NCBI RefSeq assembly: GCF_900100965.1
Contig: NZ_FMUJ01000004.1
Coordinates: forward strand, 434,001-498,000
Reading direction: 5' to 3'
Length of the DNA: 64,000 nucleotides
From: Variovorax sp. EL159
GTDB taxonomy: Bacteria; Pseudomonadota; Gammaproteobacteria; Burkholderiales; Burkholderiaceae_C
Shown: in pieces, positions 43,777-52,924 of the stretch
Layout: the number at the start of each line of letters is the position of its first letter
Numbering within the stretch: the first letter of the stretch is position 1
The notes under the pieces: generated by a model
What the model was told of the DNA's origin: nothing
The model's database searches: none
Seen by the model: the letters and a program-made list of their open reading frames with translations, nothing else
Translations under genes and position numbers: made by a program

Positions 43777-44970
43777 ATGAACGTCATTCGATTCACCGAC
43801 CTCTGCGCGCAGGGCAAGGCCGCCGGCCAGCGCGTTTTCATCCGCGCCGATCTCAACGTGCCGCAGGACGACGCCGGCAACATCACCGAAGACACGCGCG
43901 TGCGCGCCTCGGTGCCCTGCATCCAGCTGGCGCTCGATGCCGTCGCGGCCGTGATGGTCACCTCGCACCTGGGCCGTCCGACCGAAGGCGAATTCAAGCC
44001 CGAAGACTCGCTCGCCCCCGTGGCCAAGCGCCTGGGCGAACTGCTGGGCCGCGAAGTGCCGCTGGTCGCCAACTGGGTCGACGGCGTCGACGTGAAGCCC
44101 GGCCAGGTCGTGCTGCTCGAGAACTGCCGCGTCAACAAGGGCGAGAAGAAGAACGATGAAGCGCTGGCCCGCAAACTGGCCGCGCTCACCGACATCTACG
44201 TGAACGACGCCTTCGGCACCGCGCACCGCGCCGAAGCCACCACCTACGGCATCGCGCAGTTCGCCAAGGTGGCCGCGGCCGGCCCGCTGCTGGCCGCCGA
44301 AATGGACGCCATCACCAAGGCGCTGGCCCAGCCCAAGCGGCCGCTGGTGGCCATCGTGGCGGGCTCGAAGGTCAGCACCAAGCTGACCATCCTCAAGAGC
44401 CTGTCGGCGAATGTCGACCAGCTCATCGTGGGTGGCGGCATCGCCAACACCTTCATGCTGGCGGCTGGGCTGAAGATCGGCAAGTCGCTGGCCGAGCCCG
44501 ACCTGGTCGACCAGGCCAAGGCGGTGATCGAGGCCATGCGCGCGCGCGGCGCCGACGTGCCGATCCCGGTGGACGTGGTCACGGCCAAGACCTTCGCGGC
44601 CGACGCGACCGCCACCGTCAAGGCCGCCGATGACGTGGCCGACGACGACCTGATCCTGGACATCGGCCCCAAGACCGCCGCGATCCTGGCCGCGCAGCTG
44701 CGCGAAGCAGGCACCATCGTCTGGAACGGCCCGGTGGGCGTGTTCGAGTTCGACGCCTTCGCGGGCGGCACCAAGGCCATCGCGCAGGCGATCGCCGAAA
44801 GCAGCGCTTTCTCGATCGCCGGTGGCGGCGACACGCTCGCGGCCATCGCCAAGTACGGCATCGAAAAGCAGGTCGGCTACATCTCGACCGGTGGTGGTGC
44901 GTTTCTCGAAGTGCTGGAGGGCAAGACCCTGCCGGCCTTCGAGATTTTGTCCAAGCGCGCGGCCGGCTGA
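43777..44970 (+). CDS. pgk: Phosphoglycerate kinase
   Basis: A 397-residue glycolytic enzyme that transfers phosphate between 1,3-bisphosphoglycerate and ADP. Seen are [12 protein letters not shown] near residue 18, [10 protein letters not shown], the ATP-site [11 protein letters not shown] with lysine, [17 protein letters not shown] and the end [12 protein letters not shown] followed by GGGAFLE. The ATG at 43777 gives the standard N-terminus; the same frame opens earlier inside lysR. Pyruvate kinase follows after 102 bases. Confidence 0.96.
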   Translation: MNVIRFTDLCAQGKAAGQRVFIRADLNVPQDDAGNITEDTRVRASVPCIQLALDAVAAVMVTSHLGRPTEGEFKPEDSLAPVAKRLGELLGREVPLVANWVDGVDVKPGQVVLLENCRVNKGEKKNDEALARKLAALTDIYVNDAFGTAHRAEATTYGIAQFAKVAAAGPLLAAEMDAITKALAQPKRPLVAIVAGSKVSTKLTILKSLSANVDQLIVGGGIANTFMLAAGLKIGKSLAEPDLVDQAKAVIEAMRARGADVPIPVDVVTAKTFAADATATVKAADDVADDDLILDIGPKTAAILAAQLREAGTIVWNGPVGVFEFDAFAGGTKAIAQAIAESSAFSIAGGGDTLAAIAKYGIEKQVGYISTGGGAFLEVLEGKTLPAFEILSKRAAG

Positions 44971-45072
44971 CGCGGGCGAAGGCTGGCCGTGGCGGCGGGA
45001 AAACCCGTGGGGTGACTTCCGCCAGACACACAAAGTGTATACAGTAGCGAATACAAAACGGAGACTACCTTC

Positions 45073-46521
45073 ATGAGCACGGACCGCATCCCCCGCCACG
45101 CCACCAAGATCGTTGCCACGCTTGGCCCGGCGTCCAGCACGCCGGAACTGCTGGAGCAGATGATCCTGGCCAAGGTCAGCGTGGTCCGCCTCAACTTCAG
45201 CCACGGCACGGCGCAAGACCACATCGACCGCGCCGCCATGGTGCGCGAAGCCGCCCGCAAGGCCGGCCGCGAAGTGGCCATCATGGCCGACCTGCAGGGC
45301 CCGAAGATCCGCGTCGGCAAGTTCGCGCAGGGCAAGGTCTGGCTGGAGCCGGGCGCCAAGTTCGTGCTCGACGCCTCGCGCACCGAGCTGGGCGACGTCG
45401 ATGCCGTGGGCCTCGACTACAAGGACCTGCCGCGCGACGTGAAGCCCGGCGACAAGCTGCTGCTGAACGACGGCCTGATCGTGCTGACCGTCGATGCCGT
45501 CAAGGGCGAAGCCGTCTACACCACCGTCAAGCTGGGCGGCGAGCTGTCGAACAACAAGGGCATCAACAAGCAGGGCGGCGGCCTCACGGCGCCGGCGCTG
45601 ACGGCCAAGGACATGGAAGACATCAAGACCGCGATGAGCTTCCAGGCCGACTACGTGGCCGTGAGCTTTCCCAAGAACGCCACCGACATGGAAATGGCGC
45701 GCCAGCTGTGCAACGTGGCGGCAGCCGAATACGGCCACAAGCCCGGCATGATCGCCAAGATCGAACGCGCCGAAGCCATTCCCAAGCTCGAAGAGATCCT
45801 GCGCGCCAGCGACGGCATCATGGTCGCCCGCGGCGACCTGGCCGTTGAAGTCGGCAACGCCGCCGTGCCCGCGCTGCAGAAAAAGATGATCCGCATGGCG
45901 CGCGACATGGACAAGGTGGTCATCACCGCGACCCAGATGATGGAGTCGATGATCACCAACCCCGTGCCCACCCGCGCCGAGGTGAGCGACGTGGCCAACG
46001 CCGTGCTCGACGGCACCGACGCCGTGATGCTCTCGGCCGAAACCGCCTCGGGCCGCTACCCCCTCGAAACGGTGCAGGAGATGAGCCGCATCTGCGAAGC
46101 CGCCGAGGCCGCCGAAGACAAGACGCTCGACGCCGACTTCAGCGGCAAGACCTACAGCCGCATCGACCAGTCGATCGCCATGGGTGCGTTGTTCACAGCG
46201 CACCACCTGGGCGCCAAGGCCATCGTGGCGCTTACCGAATCGGGCGCCACGATGCTGTGGATGAGCCGCCACCGCGCGCACATTCCCATGTACGCCCTGA
46301 CCTCGCGCCTGGCCACGCAGCGCAAGCTGGCGCTGTACCGCAACGTGCGCCCACTGCTGATGGACTCGCAGACCGACCGCGACACCGCGCTCGAGCAGGC
46401 CGAAGCCCATCTGAAGAAGCGCGGCATCGTGCAGAGCGGCGACGTGTACGCCATCACCTGCGGCGAGCCGATGGGCGCACCGGGCGGCACCAACATGCTG
46501 AAGATCTGCAGAGCGAGCTGA
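45073..46521 (+). CDS. pyk: Pyruvate kinase
   Basis: A 482-residue enzyme making pyruvate and ATP from phosphoenolpyruvate. TKIVATLGPASS opens the barrel, VRLNFSHGTAQDH carries the phosphate-binding residues, IAKIERAEAI has the catalytic lysine and GIMVARGDLAVEVG binds metal; the C-terminal allosteric domain starts near ALFTAHHLGAKAIVALTESG. The 102-base upstream gap contains TGTAT and ATACA arms ten bases apart, of uncertain meaning. A strong bidirectional terminator follows. Confidence 0.96.
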   Translation: MSTDRIPRHATKIVATLGPASSTPELLEQMILAKVSVVRLNFSHGTAQDHIDRAAMVREAARKAGREVAIMADLQGPKIRVGKFAQGKVWLEPGAKFVLDASRTELGDVDAVGLDYKDLPRDVKPGDKLLLNDGLIVLTVDAVKGEAVYTTVKLGGELSNNKGINKQGGGLTAPALTAKDMEDIKTAMSFQADYVAVSFPKNATDMEMARQLCNVAAAEYGHKPGMIAKIERAEAIPKLEEILRASDGIMVARGDLAVEVGNAAVPALQKKMIRMARDMDKVVITATQMMESMITNPVPTRAEVSDVANAVLDGTDAVMLSAETASGRYPLETVQEMSRICEAAEAAEDKTLDADFSGKTYSRIDQSIAMGALFTAHHLGAKAIVALTESGATMLWMSRHRAHIPMYALTSRLATQRKLALYRNVRPLLMDSQTDRDTALEQAEAHLKKRGIVQSGDVYAITCGEPMGAPGGTNMLKICRAS

Positions 46522-46534
46522 GCACGCTTGCAGC

Positions 46535-46563
46535 AAAAAAGGCCGGCACATGCCGGCCTTTTT
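46535..46563. terminator. Bidirectional terminator between pyk and acdS
   Basis: A run of A residues, then GGCCGGCA (46541-46548), CA, TGCCGGCC (46551-46558), then five T residues. The A-run and T-run make it work for both the plus-strand pyk and the facing acdS gene. Confidence 0.9.
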
Positions 46564-46579
46564 CGTTGCGTGGTCCTGC

Positions 46580-47596
46580 TCAGCCGTTCCTGAACAGGAA
46601 GCTGTAGGCGTTCAGGGCAGGCACACCGCCCAGGTGCGCATACAGCACCTTCGAGCCGGCCGGAAACTCGCCGAGCCGCACCTTCTCGATCATCCCGTGC
46701 ATCGACTTGCCCTCGTACACGGGGTCGGTCAGCATGCCCTCGAAGCGCGCGCACAGGCGGATCGCCTCCAGCGTGCCGTCGTTCGGCAGCCCGTATTCCG
46801 GCCCGCCGAAGCGGCGGTCCAGCACCACGTCTTTCTCGGTGATGTCGCGGCCCAGCTCGACCAGCTCGGCCGTGTTCTTCGCGATGCGCACGATCTGCTC
46901 GAAGGTCTGCTGCGGCTTGGCCGAGGCGTCGATGCCGATCACGCGATCGGCCCGGCCATCGGCCGCGAAGCCCACCACCATGCCGGCCTGCGTGCTGCCG
47001 GTGACCGAGCAGACCACGATGTAGTCGAACTTGAAGCCCAATTCGGCCTCCTGCTGTCGCACTTCCTCGGCAAAGCCGACGAAGCCGAGGCCGCCGCGCG
47101 GATGCTCCGAGCAGCCCGCCGGAATCGGGAACGGCTTGCCGCCGGCCTTGCGCACATCGCTCATGGCTTCTTCCCAGCTCTTGCGGATGCCGATGTCGAA
47201 GCCCGCCGCATCGAGCCGCACGTCGGCGCCGAGGATGCGCGACATCTCGATGTTGCCCACCCGGTCGTACACCGCGTCGGAGTAGTTGACCCAGTTCTCC
47301 TGCACCAGCACGCACTTCAGGCCCAGGTGCGCGGCCACCGCCGCCACCTGCCGCGTCTGGTTCGACTGGATGCCGCCGATGGACACCAGCGTGTCGTAGC
47401 CGCCTTCGAGCGCCTCGGGGATCAGGTATTCGAGCTTGCGCGTCTTGTTGCCGCCGAAGGCCAGGCCGCTGTTGCAGTCCTCGCGCTTGGCATAGAGCTC
47501 GACCTTGCCGCCCAGGTGCGCGCTCAGGCGCTTGAGCGGATGGATCGGCGTCGGGCCGAAGGTCAGGGCGTGACGGGGAAACTTCTTCAGGTTCAT
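46580..47596 (-). CDS. acdS: 1-Aminocyclopropane-1-carboxylate (ACC) deaminase
   Basis: A 338-residue PLP enzyme that breaks the plant ethylene precursor ACC into 2-oxobutyrate and ammonia. Length and numbering equal those of the characterised Pseudomonas enzymes: K51 in [11 protein letters not shown] binds PLP, S78 is in [11 protein letters not shown]294 and E295 are in [11 protein letters not shown], and L322 follows H321 in YAHLGG. The E295/L322 pair separates true ACC deaminases from D-cysteine desulfhydrases, where these residues differ. It is divergent from an Lrp-type gene, the known acdR arrangement, across a 135-base spacer. The trait is typical of plant-associated Variovorax. Confidence 0.95.
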   Translation of the reverse strand: MNLKKFPRHALTFGPTPIHPLKRLSAHLGGKVELYAKREDCNSGLAFGGNKTRKLEYLIPEALEGGYDTLVSIGGIQSNQTRQVAAVAAHLGLKCVLVQENWVNYSDAVYDRVGNIEMSRILGADVRLDAAGFDIGIRKSWEEAMSDVRKAGGKPFPIPAGCSEHPRGGLGFVGFAEEVRQQEAELGFKFDYIVVCSVTGSTQAGMVVGFAADGRADRVIGIDASAKPQQTFEQIVRIAKNTAELVELGRDITEKDVVLDRRFGGPEYGLPNDGTLEAIRLCARFEGMLTDPVYEGKSMHGMIEKVRLGEFPAGSKVLYAHLGGVPALNAYSFLFRNG

Positions 47597-47642
47597 CAGC
47601 GTGGCTCCAGGGGTTGGTGCCAGCTATCGTAGGAAGAAGGGC

Positions 47643-47659
47643 TCGCAACGTGCTTGCGA
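47643..47659. promoter_or_regulatory. Perfect dyad in the acdS-acdR spacer, candidate AcdR operator
   Basis: TCGCAA-CGTGC-TTGCGA forms a perfect 6+6 inverted repeat in the 135-base divergent spacer, 47 bases from the acdS start. Lrp-family proteins bind such dyads and acdR/acdS spacers of other bacteria contain an Lrp box. A GATC-TGCG-GATC element lies 10-22 bases further on. Confidence 0.5.
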
Positions 47660-47731
47660 AGTTTTCTGGATCTGCGGATCAAAAGAAGGCAGGATGGAAA
47701 TTACTTTAACTTTCAGTCCGAAGAAGAGCAC

Positions 47732-48217
47732 ATGAGCACAACAAAATTGCGTGTCGCCCCTGAGCTGGATCGCACCGACCGGGCGATCCTTCGCGCCCTG
47801 CAGCGCGATGCCTCGGTCTCGAACGTGGCGCTGGCGGCCAAGGTGAACCTCAGCGCGCCGGCCTGCCTGCGCCGCGTCGAGCGGCTCAAGGCGGCGGGGC
47901 TCATCAAGGGCGTCGTGGCGCTGCTCGACCCCGACGCGCTCGATCTCGGCATGCTCGTGATGATCGGCGTGGTGCTCGACCGCTCCACGCCCGACTCGTT
48001 CGCCGACTTCGAGAAGGCCGCGCAGAAGGTCTCGGGCTGCCTTGAATGCCATGTGGTCTCGGGCGAGTTCGACTATTTCATGCTGGTGCGCACCCGCGAC
48101 AACGACAGCTTCAACCGCCTGCATGCCGAGCAGCTGCTGTACCTGCCGGGCGTGCGGCAGATCCGCACCTTCGTCGTCTTGAAGCAGGTGCTGTCGACCA
48201 CGCAGCTTCCCATCTGA
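47732..48217 (+). CDS. acdR: Lrp-family regulator AcdR
   Basis: A 161-residue Lrp/AsnC regulator. The helix-turn-helix is DRAILRALQRDASVSNVALA and KVNLSAPACLRRVERLKAAG; the RAM domain has CLECHVVSGEFDYFMLVRTRD. Divergent placement beside acdS identifies it as AcdR, which switches on ACC deaminase when ACC is present. The ATG at 47732 follows a purine-rich AAGAAGAG; earlier in-frame ATGs fall in the operator region and are not homologous. Confidence 0.88.
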   Translation: MSTTKLRVAPELDRTDRAILRALQRDASVSNVALAAKVNLSAPACLRRVERLKAAGLIKGVVALLDPDALDLGMLVMIGVVLDRSTPDSFADFEKAAQKVSGCLECHVVSGEFDYFMLVRTRDNDSFNRLHAEQLLYLPGVRQIRTFVVLKQVLSTTQLPI

Positions 48218-48252
48218 CGAAACCGGTGCGCGCCCGCGCGCGTACTGTTGCG

Positions 48253-49182
48253 ATGAGTCGTTCCACCTTCGCGTCATTTCGCCGGCGCCGCGGCGCCTTC
48301 TTCACCGCCTTCACCGTCACTGCCGCCGCCGTGCTCTCGGCCTGCTCGCCGATCAAGGTGCTCAATGGCCTGGTGCCTGCCGACACCTACCAGTTCCAGG
48401 GCGGCATCGCCTACGGGAAGGCCCCGCGCCAGATGCTCGACGTGTACCAGCCCTTGCCATCCACCCCGCCGGCGCGGGGCGCCCGCCCGCTGGTGGTGTT
48501 CTTCTTCGGCGGCACCTGGACGAACGGCGACCGCGCCAGCTACAAGTTCGTCGGCGAGGCGCTGGCCTCGCGCGGCGCGGTGGTGGTGATTCCCGACTAC
48601 GGCCTGTCGCCCGTCTTCACCTACCCGGTCTTCGTGCGCGACAGCGCGCTGGCGGTCAAATGGGCGCTCGACAACGCCGCACAACTGGGCGCCGACCCGA
48701 AGCAGGTCTACATGATGGGCCACAGCTCGGGCGGCTACAACGCCGCGATGGTGGCGCTGGACGAACGCTGGCTGGCCGAGGTGGGTGTCAGCCCGAAGCA
48801 ACTCGCGGGCTGGATCGGCCTGGCCGGCCCCTACGACTTCCTGCCCATCGGCGACCCGCAGGCGCAGGTCGCCTTCAACTGGCCGGACACGCCGCCCGAC
48901 TCGCAGCCGCTGGCGCATGTCACGCCGGCGGCGCCCCGCGCGCTGCTGATGGCGGCCGCCAAGGACGAGCTGGTCTACCCCGACCGCAACACCGGCCAGA
49001 TGGCCGCCGCACTGCGCGCCGCCGGCGTGCCGGTGGAGGTGCAGCTGTTCGACAACCTGAGCCATGTCACGCTGATTGGCGCCTTCGCCAGGCCGATCCA
49101 GTGGCTGGGCGGTCCAGTGCTGCCGCCGGTCATGGGCTTCCTCGGGTTGGCGTCAGTGCCGTCCCACAAGGGGGCTCGGTAG
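48253..49182 (+). CDS. Alpha/beta hydrolase lipoprotein (esterase-like)
   Basis: A 309-residue protein with a lipoprotein signal (VTAAAVLSACSP, cysteine near residue 31), hence probably attached to the envelope. The hydrolase core has VVFFFGGTWTNGD as the oxyanion HGG-type motif, MMGHSSGGYNAA as nucleophile elbow, an acid near KDELVYPD and histidine in LSHVTLIGAF, an esterase/carboxylesterase pattern. It starts 35 bases after acdR and may share its transcript, though no functional link to ACC is known. Substrate is unknown. Confidence 0.8.
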   Translation: MSRSTFASFRRRRGAFFTAFTVTAAAVLSACSPIKVLNGLVPADTYQFQGGIAYGKAPRQMLDVYQPLPSTPPARGARPLVVFFFGGTWTNGDRASYKFVGEALASRGAVVVIPDYGLSPVFTYPVFVRDSALAVKWALDNAAQLGADPKQVYMMGHSSGGYNAAMVALDERWLAEVGVSPKQLAGWIGLAGPYDFLPIGDPQAQVAFNWPDTPPDSQPLAHVTPAAPRALLMAAAKDELVYPDRNTGQMAAALRAAGVPVEVQLFDNLSHVTLIGAFARPIQWLGGPVLPPVMGFLGLASVPSHKGAR

Positions 49183-49185
49183 AAT
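49180..49185 (+). promoter_or_regulatory. Candidate -10 box for fba
   Basis: TAGAAT matches five of six -10 bases. It overlaps the end of the upstream esterase gene and lies 63 bases before the fba start. No convincing -35 at 17 bases. Confidence 0.3.
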
Positions 49186-49248
49186 TGGGGCAGTTTTCTC
49201 TCGTCTTTCCGCCTTCTTCTTTCTCTAATTCCCGCGAGGTATTTCCCC

Positions 49249-50313
49249 ATGGCACTCGTCTCGATGCGCGAACTGCTCGACCATGCCGCAGCCAATGGCT
49301 ACGGCATTCCGGCCTTCAACGTCAACAACCTCGAACAGGTGCAAGCCGTGATGGAGGCCGCCAAGGAAACCGGCGCGCCCGTCATCCTGCAAGCCAGCGC
49401 AGGCGCCCGCAAGTACGCCGGCGAAGCCTTCATCAAGCACCTGATCCAGGCCGCCATCGAGCAGTACCCGAACATCCCGCTGGTCATGCACCAGGACCAC
49501 GGCCAGAACCCCGACGTCTGCAAGGGCGCCATCGACCTGGGCTTCAGCTCGGTCATGATGGACGGCTCGCTCGAAGCCGACGGCAAGACCATCGCCAGCT
49601 ACGACTACAACGTGGACGTCACCAAGAAGGTGTCGGACATGGCCCACCGCCTGGGCGTGACGGTCGAAGGCGAGCTCGGCTGCCTCGGTTCGCTCGAAAC
49701 CATGAAGGGCGACAAGGAAGACGGCCACGGCACTGACGACACCATGACGCGCGAGCAGCTGCTGACCGACCCCGAGCAGGCCGCCGACTTCGTCAAGCGC
49801 ACCCAGATCGACGCGCTGGCCATCGCCATCGGCACCAGCCACGGCGCCTATAAGTTCACGCGCGAGCCCACCGGCGACATCCTGGCAATCGACCGCATCA
49901 AGGAAATCCACCGCCGCATTCCCAACACCCACCTGGTGATGCACGGCTCGTCGAGCGTGCCGCAGGAGCTGCTGGCCATCATTCGCCAGTACGGCGGCAA
50001 CATGAAGGAAACCTATGGCGTGCCCGTCAAGGAAATCCAGGAAGCCATCAAGCACGGCGTGCGCAAGATCAACATCGACACCGACATCCGCCTGGCCATG
50101 ACCGGCGCGGTGCGCAAGTTCCTCTTCGAGAACCCCGAGAAGTTCGACGCCCGCGAATGGCTCAAGCCCGCGCGCGAAGCCGCCAAGCAGATCTGCAAGC
50201 AGCGCTACATCGAGTTCGGCTGCGAAGGCCAGGGCGCCAAGATCAAGGGCGACACGCTGCAGGTGGTTGCCGCCAAGTACGCCAAGGGCGAGCTGGCTCA
50301 GGAAGTCGTCTAA
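49249..50313 (+). CDS. fba: Fructose-bisphosphate aldolase, class II
   Basis: A 354-residue zinc-dependent aldolase of glycolysis, class IIA length. Visible: [28 protein letters not shown] with the zinc-site histidine and catalytic aspartate, [20 protein letters not shown] with zinc histidine, and [13 protein letters not shown]. In related genomes pgk, pyk and fba are adjacent; here the acdS cassette separates them. It has its own terminator and is followed by purC. Confidence 0.96.
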   Translation: MALVSMRELLDHAAANGYGIPAFNVNNLEQVQAVMEAAKETGAPVILQASAGARKYAGEAFIKHLIQAAIEQYPNIPLVMHQDHGQNPDVCKGAIDLGFSSVMMDGSLEADGKTIASYDYNVDVTKKVSDMAHRLGVTVEGELGCLGSLETMKGDKEDGHGTDDTMTREQLLTDPEQAADFVKRTQIDALAIAIGTSHGAYKFTREPTGDILAIDRIKEIHRRIPNTHLVMHGSSSVPQELLAIIRQYGGNMKETYGVPVKEIQEAIKHGVRKINIDTDIRLAMTGAVRKFLFENPEKFDAREWLKPAREAAKQICKQRYIEFGCEGQGAKIKGDTLQVVAAKYAKGELAQEVV

Positions 50314-50333
50314 AACTTCCCCGCGATTCGAAG

Positions 50334-50357
50334 GCCACCGTTCGCGGTGGCTTTTTT
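50334..50357 (+). terminator. Intrinsic terminator after fba
   Basis: GCCACCG (50334-50340), a TTCG tetraloop, CGGTGGC (50345-50351), then six T residues; it lies 20 bases after the fba stop codon. Confidence 0.92.
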
Positions 50358-50417
50358 CTGCGCGCACAATCCGTTTTCCACGTCACCCGTTTTCCCGTTC
50401 CCCAGAGCACCTGTTCC

Positions 50418-51323
50418 ATGACCACCGTCCACACCTCCTCCATCCAGAGCCTGCCCCTGCTTGCGCGCGGCAAGGTGCGCGACAACTACGCCGTCGGCGA
50501 AGACCGCATCCTGATGGTCGCGAGCGACCGGCTCAGCGCCTTCGACGTGATCATGGGCGAGCCCATTCCCGGCAAGGGCGAGATCCTCACGCAGATGGCG
50601 CTGTGGTGGTTCGAGCGGCTCGGCCAGCTGTGCCCCAACCACCTGACCGGCGACGCGCCCGAGAGCGTGGTCACGGCCGACGAGGTGCCCCAGGTCACCG
50701 GCCGCTCGATGCTGGTCAAGCGCCTGAAGCCGATCCCGGTCGAGGCCGTGGTGCGCGGCTACCTGGCCGGCAGCGGCTGGAAGGAATACCAGGAGTCGCG
50801 CTCGGTCTGCGGCGTGCCGCTGCCCGAGGGCCTGACCAACGCGAGCAAGCTGCCGCGACCGATCTTCACGCCCGCCGCCAAGGCCGCGGCCGGTGAGCAC
50901 GACGAGAACATCAGCTACGAGCGCGTGGTCGAGATCGTCGGCCCCAAGCTGGCGCAGCAGATCCGCGAGACCAGCATCGCGATCTACGAAACCGCCGCGC
51001 AGATCGCGCTGGCCAAGGGAATGATCATTGCCGACACCAAGTTCGAGTTCGGTCTCGACGAGGCCGGCACGCTGGTGCTGATGGACGAGGTGCTCACGCC
51101 CGACAGCTCGCGCTACTGGCCGGTCGAGGGCTACCAGGCCGCGCTGGCCGCCGGCGCCAATCCGCCGAGCTACGACAAGCAGTTCGTGCGCGACTGGCTC
51201 GAAGCCACCAAGATCAACGGCAAGCCCTGGGACAAGACGCCGCCCGCGCCGCGCTTGCCGGCGGAAGTCATCGAGAAGACCGCCGCCAAGTACCGCGAGG
51301 CGCTGGAACGCCTCACCGGCTGA
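50418..51323 (+). CDS. purC: Phosphoribosylaminoimidazole-succinocarboxamide synthase (SAICAR synthetase)
   Basis: A 301-residue enzyme of de novo purine synthesis joining aspartate to CAIR with ATP. Family motifs: [21 protein letters not shown], the ATP segment [33 protein letters not shown], and [15 protein letters not shown] with [14 protein letters not shown]. The ATG at 50418 gives the normal N-terminus. Purine genes purE and purK follow 1.6 kb downstream, separated by two minus-strand genes. Confidence 0.95.
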   Translation: MTTVHTSSIQSLPLLARGKVRDNYAVGEDRILMVASDRLSAFDVIMGEPIPGKGEILTQMALWWFERLGQLCPNHLTGDAPESVVTADEVPQVTGRSMLVKRLKPIPVEAVVRGYLAGSGWKEYQESRSVCGVPLPEGLTNASKLPRPIFTPAAKAAAGEHDENISYERVVEIVGPKLAQQIRETSIAIYETAAQIALAKGMIIADTKFEFGLDEAGTLVLMDEVLTPDSSRYWPVEGYQAALAAGANPPSYDKQFVRDWLEATKINGKPWDKTPPAPRLPAEVIEKTAAKYREALERLTG

Positions 51324-51368
51324 TAAAAGAAAAAGAGGGAGAAGAAGCCGCCTGCGCTCAGCGGCTTC
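51322..51368 (-). terminator. Terminator embedded in the end of the META-domain gene
   Basis: On the minus strand GAAGCCGC and GCGGCTTC (51361-51368 and 51344-51351) form an 8-bp stem with a 9-base loop; the loop contains the gene's stop codon. A pyrimidine-rich, T-heavy tail follows opposite 51322-51343. The stem therefore overlaps the last codons of the gene. Confidence 0.7.
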
Positions 51369-51795
51369 CCGAACTCAGGATCGCCACGGTCCGCCCGCCA
51401 GCGTCGAGCAATGCAAGCCGCCCCGGCGCGAGGCGGTAGCTCGCGGTGCTCTGCAGGGCCGAAAGAAACTGCGCTTCGTTGGCGCCGCGCGTCGGGTCGG
51501 CGCAAGCCATGCGCGTCGAGGCCAACTGGCCGATCTTCAGCGTGATGCCGCTGCGCGTGAAGCTGCCCGACACCCGGTTGCATCCGCCCGAACCGCTGAC
51601 CCGCCCACTGCTGCGGTCGAACTGGATCTGCGCATCGCTCTGACCGATCGGCTCGTCGCCCAGTTGCGCCAGGCGCCAGAGCGGCCCTTCGATCGGTTCG
51701 TCCAGGCTGATGCCGCTGCCGCAACCGGTCAGGGCCGCCAGCAACGCCGTCGTGGCAATGGCAGGGAGTGCGATACGGCGGGTGAAGGAACGCAT
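51358..51795 (-). CDS. META/HslJ-domain lipoprotein
   Basis: A 145-residue protein with a lipoprotein signal ending LLAALTGCGSG (cysteine near residue 25). The mature part carries the META pattern: PLWRLAQLGDEPIG, then SGRVSGSGGCNRVSGSFTR, STRMACADP and EAQFLSALQSTASYRL. This beta-rich domain occurs in HslJ, linked to heat and novobiocin resistance; exact role is unknown. It lies alone on the minus strand between purC and the thioredoxin gene. Confidence 0.85.
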   Translation of the reverse strand: MRSFTRRIALPAIATTALLAALTGCGSGISLDEPIEGPLWRLAQLGDEPIGQSDAQIQFDRSSGRVSGSGGCNRVSGSFTRSGITLKIGQLASTRMACADPTRGANEAQFLSALQSTASYRLAPGRLALLDAGGRTVAILSSGSR

Positions 51796-51900
51796 GGCCG
51801 GTCTTCCTTTTCAATCTGCAACAAGTTGAATCGGGCGTGATCGTATTCGACGCCGCCGTGGCCGCCAACGCGGCGTAGCCCTCGGTGCGGGCGGGCCAAG

Positions 51901-51922
51901 AAAAAAGCGACCCGCAGGTCGC
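51901..51922 (-). terminator. Terminator of the YbbN-like thioredoxin gene
   Basis: GCGACC (51907-51912), CGCA, GGTCGC (51917-51922); on the minus strand the hairpin is followed by six T residues opposite 51901-51906. It lies 46 bases after the thioredoxin stop. Confidence 0.88.
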
Positions 51923-51967
51923 TTGCTTTCATTCGCCAGCGCATCGAAGCGCGGGTGCCAGCCTGAA

Positions 51968-52888
51968 TCAGCTCAGCACGATGCTGCTCAGGCGGCGGCG
52001 GTACGTGGCCACGACCGGATCGTCCGGCGGGATCTGCCCGTCGGCCACCTTCACCTTGGGCGGCTCGATCAGGTCGAGGATGGCGATGTAGGTCTTGCGG
52101 GCGAGGTCTTCGCTCCAGCTCTTGTCGCGCATGAGGATGTCGAGCAGCTCGTCCATCGCGTCGGTCCAGCGCTGGGCGGCCATCAGCAGGCGGGCGCGGC
52201 CGAAGCGGGCGTCGAAGTCGCGCTTGTTGGCGGTGATCTTGGCGTCGAAGTCGGCCATGGCGGGCGCCGTGCCTGCGACAGGCGCTGCGAAATCGATAGC
52301 ATCCATCCAGCGCTGGAGCGAATCGAAGCGGCGCACCAGCGAGGTCTTGGCGATCACCGGTGCAAAGGCGACCTTGGCGTCGTCGACGCGGCCTTCCTGC
52401 AGCAGCAGCTTGATGTAGTCGAAGCGTGCGTCGTCGTTGGCCGGGTCGGTGGCCACCGCGTGCTGCAGCTTTTCGAGTGCGCCCAGGGTGTCGCCCCCGG
52501 CCAGAGCTTCTTGAGCGGCAGCGCCTTCGGAGGCGGCTTCGGCCTCGTCGGCGCCGGGCACGTGCTTGTCGAGGAACTCGCGGACCTTGTCGGCTGGAAT
52601 GGCGCCGACGAAGCCGTCGACCGGCTGGCCGTCCTTGAACATCACGCAGAACGGGATGCTGCGCACGCCGAACATTTCAGACAGCTGCGACGAAATCTGG
52701 GGCACCTTGTCGGCGTCCAGCTTGGCCAGAGTGAAGCGGCCGCCGTATTCCACCTCGAGTTTTTCGAGCACCGGGCCGAGCTGCTTGCAGGGTCCGCACC
52801 ATTCGGCCCAGATGTCGAGCAGCACCGGCGTGGCGACGGAGCCTTCGACCAGTTCGGCCTGGAAATTTTCGAGAGTGATGTCGATCAT
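51968..52888 (-). CDS. Thioredoxin/co-chaperone, YbbN (CnoX)-like
   Basis: A 306-residue cytosolic protein. Residues about 1-108 form a thioredoxin domain with [20 protein letters not shown], a complete WCGPC active site, and [13 protein letters not shown]. The C-terminal portion contains tetratricopeptide-like helices ([22 protein letters not shown], in pieces, and [20 protein letters not shown]). CnoX/YbbN holds aggregating proteins for GroEL and DnaK; the Escherichia coli form lacks one active-site cysteine, while here both are present. It diverges from purE with only 36 bases between the two start codons. Confidence 0.88.
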   Translation of the reverse strand: MIDITLENFQAELVEGSVATPVLLDIWAEWCGPCKQLGPVLEKLEVEYGGRFTLAKLDADKVPQISSQLSEMFGVRSIPFCVMFKDGQPVDGFVGAIPADKVREFLDKHVPGADEAEAASEGAAAQEALAGGDTLGALEKLQHAVATDPANDDARFDYIKLLLQEGRVDDAKVAFAPVIAKTSLVRRFDSLQRWMDAIDFAAPVAGTAPAMADFDAKITANKRDFDARFGRARLLMAAQRWTDAMDELLDILMRDKSWSEDLARKTYIAILDLIEPPKVKVADGQIPPDDPVVATYRRRLSSIVLS

Positions 52889-52924
52889 CGGAACCAACTG
52901 GGGGTGAAACGTAAAATTGAAACC

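Noticed and set aside
43357..46551. Minus-strand open frame of over 1000 codons across lysR, pgk and pyk
   Set aside because: It spans three well-conserved genes on the other strand and shows only shadow composition.
46580..47596. D-cysteine desulfhydrase as alternative for the PLP enzyme
   Set aside because: E295 and L322, which mark ACC deaminases, are both present, and an acdR-type gene is divergent.
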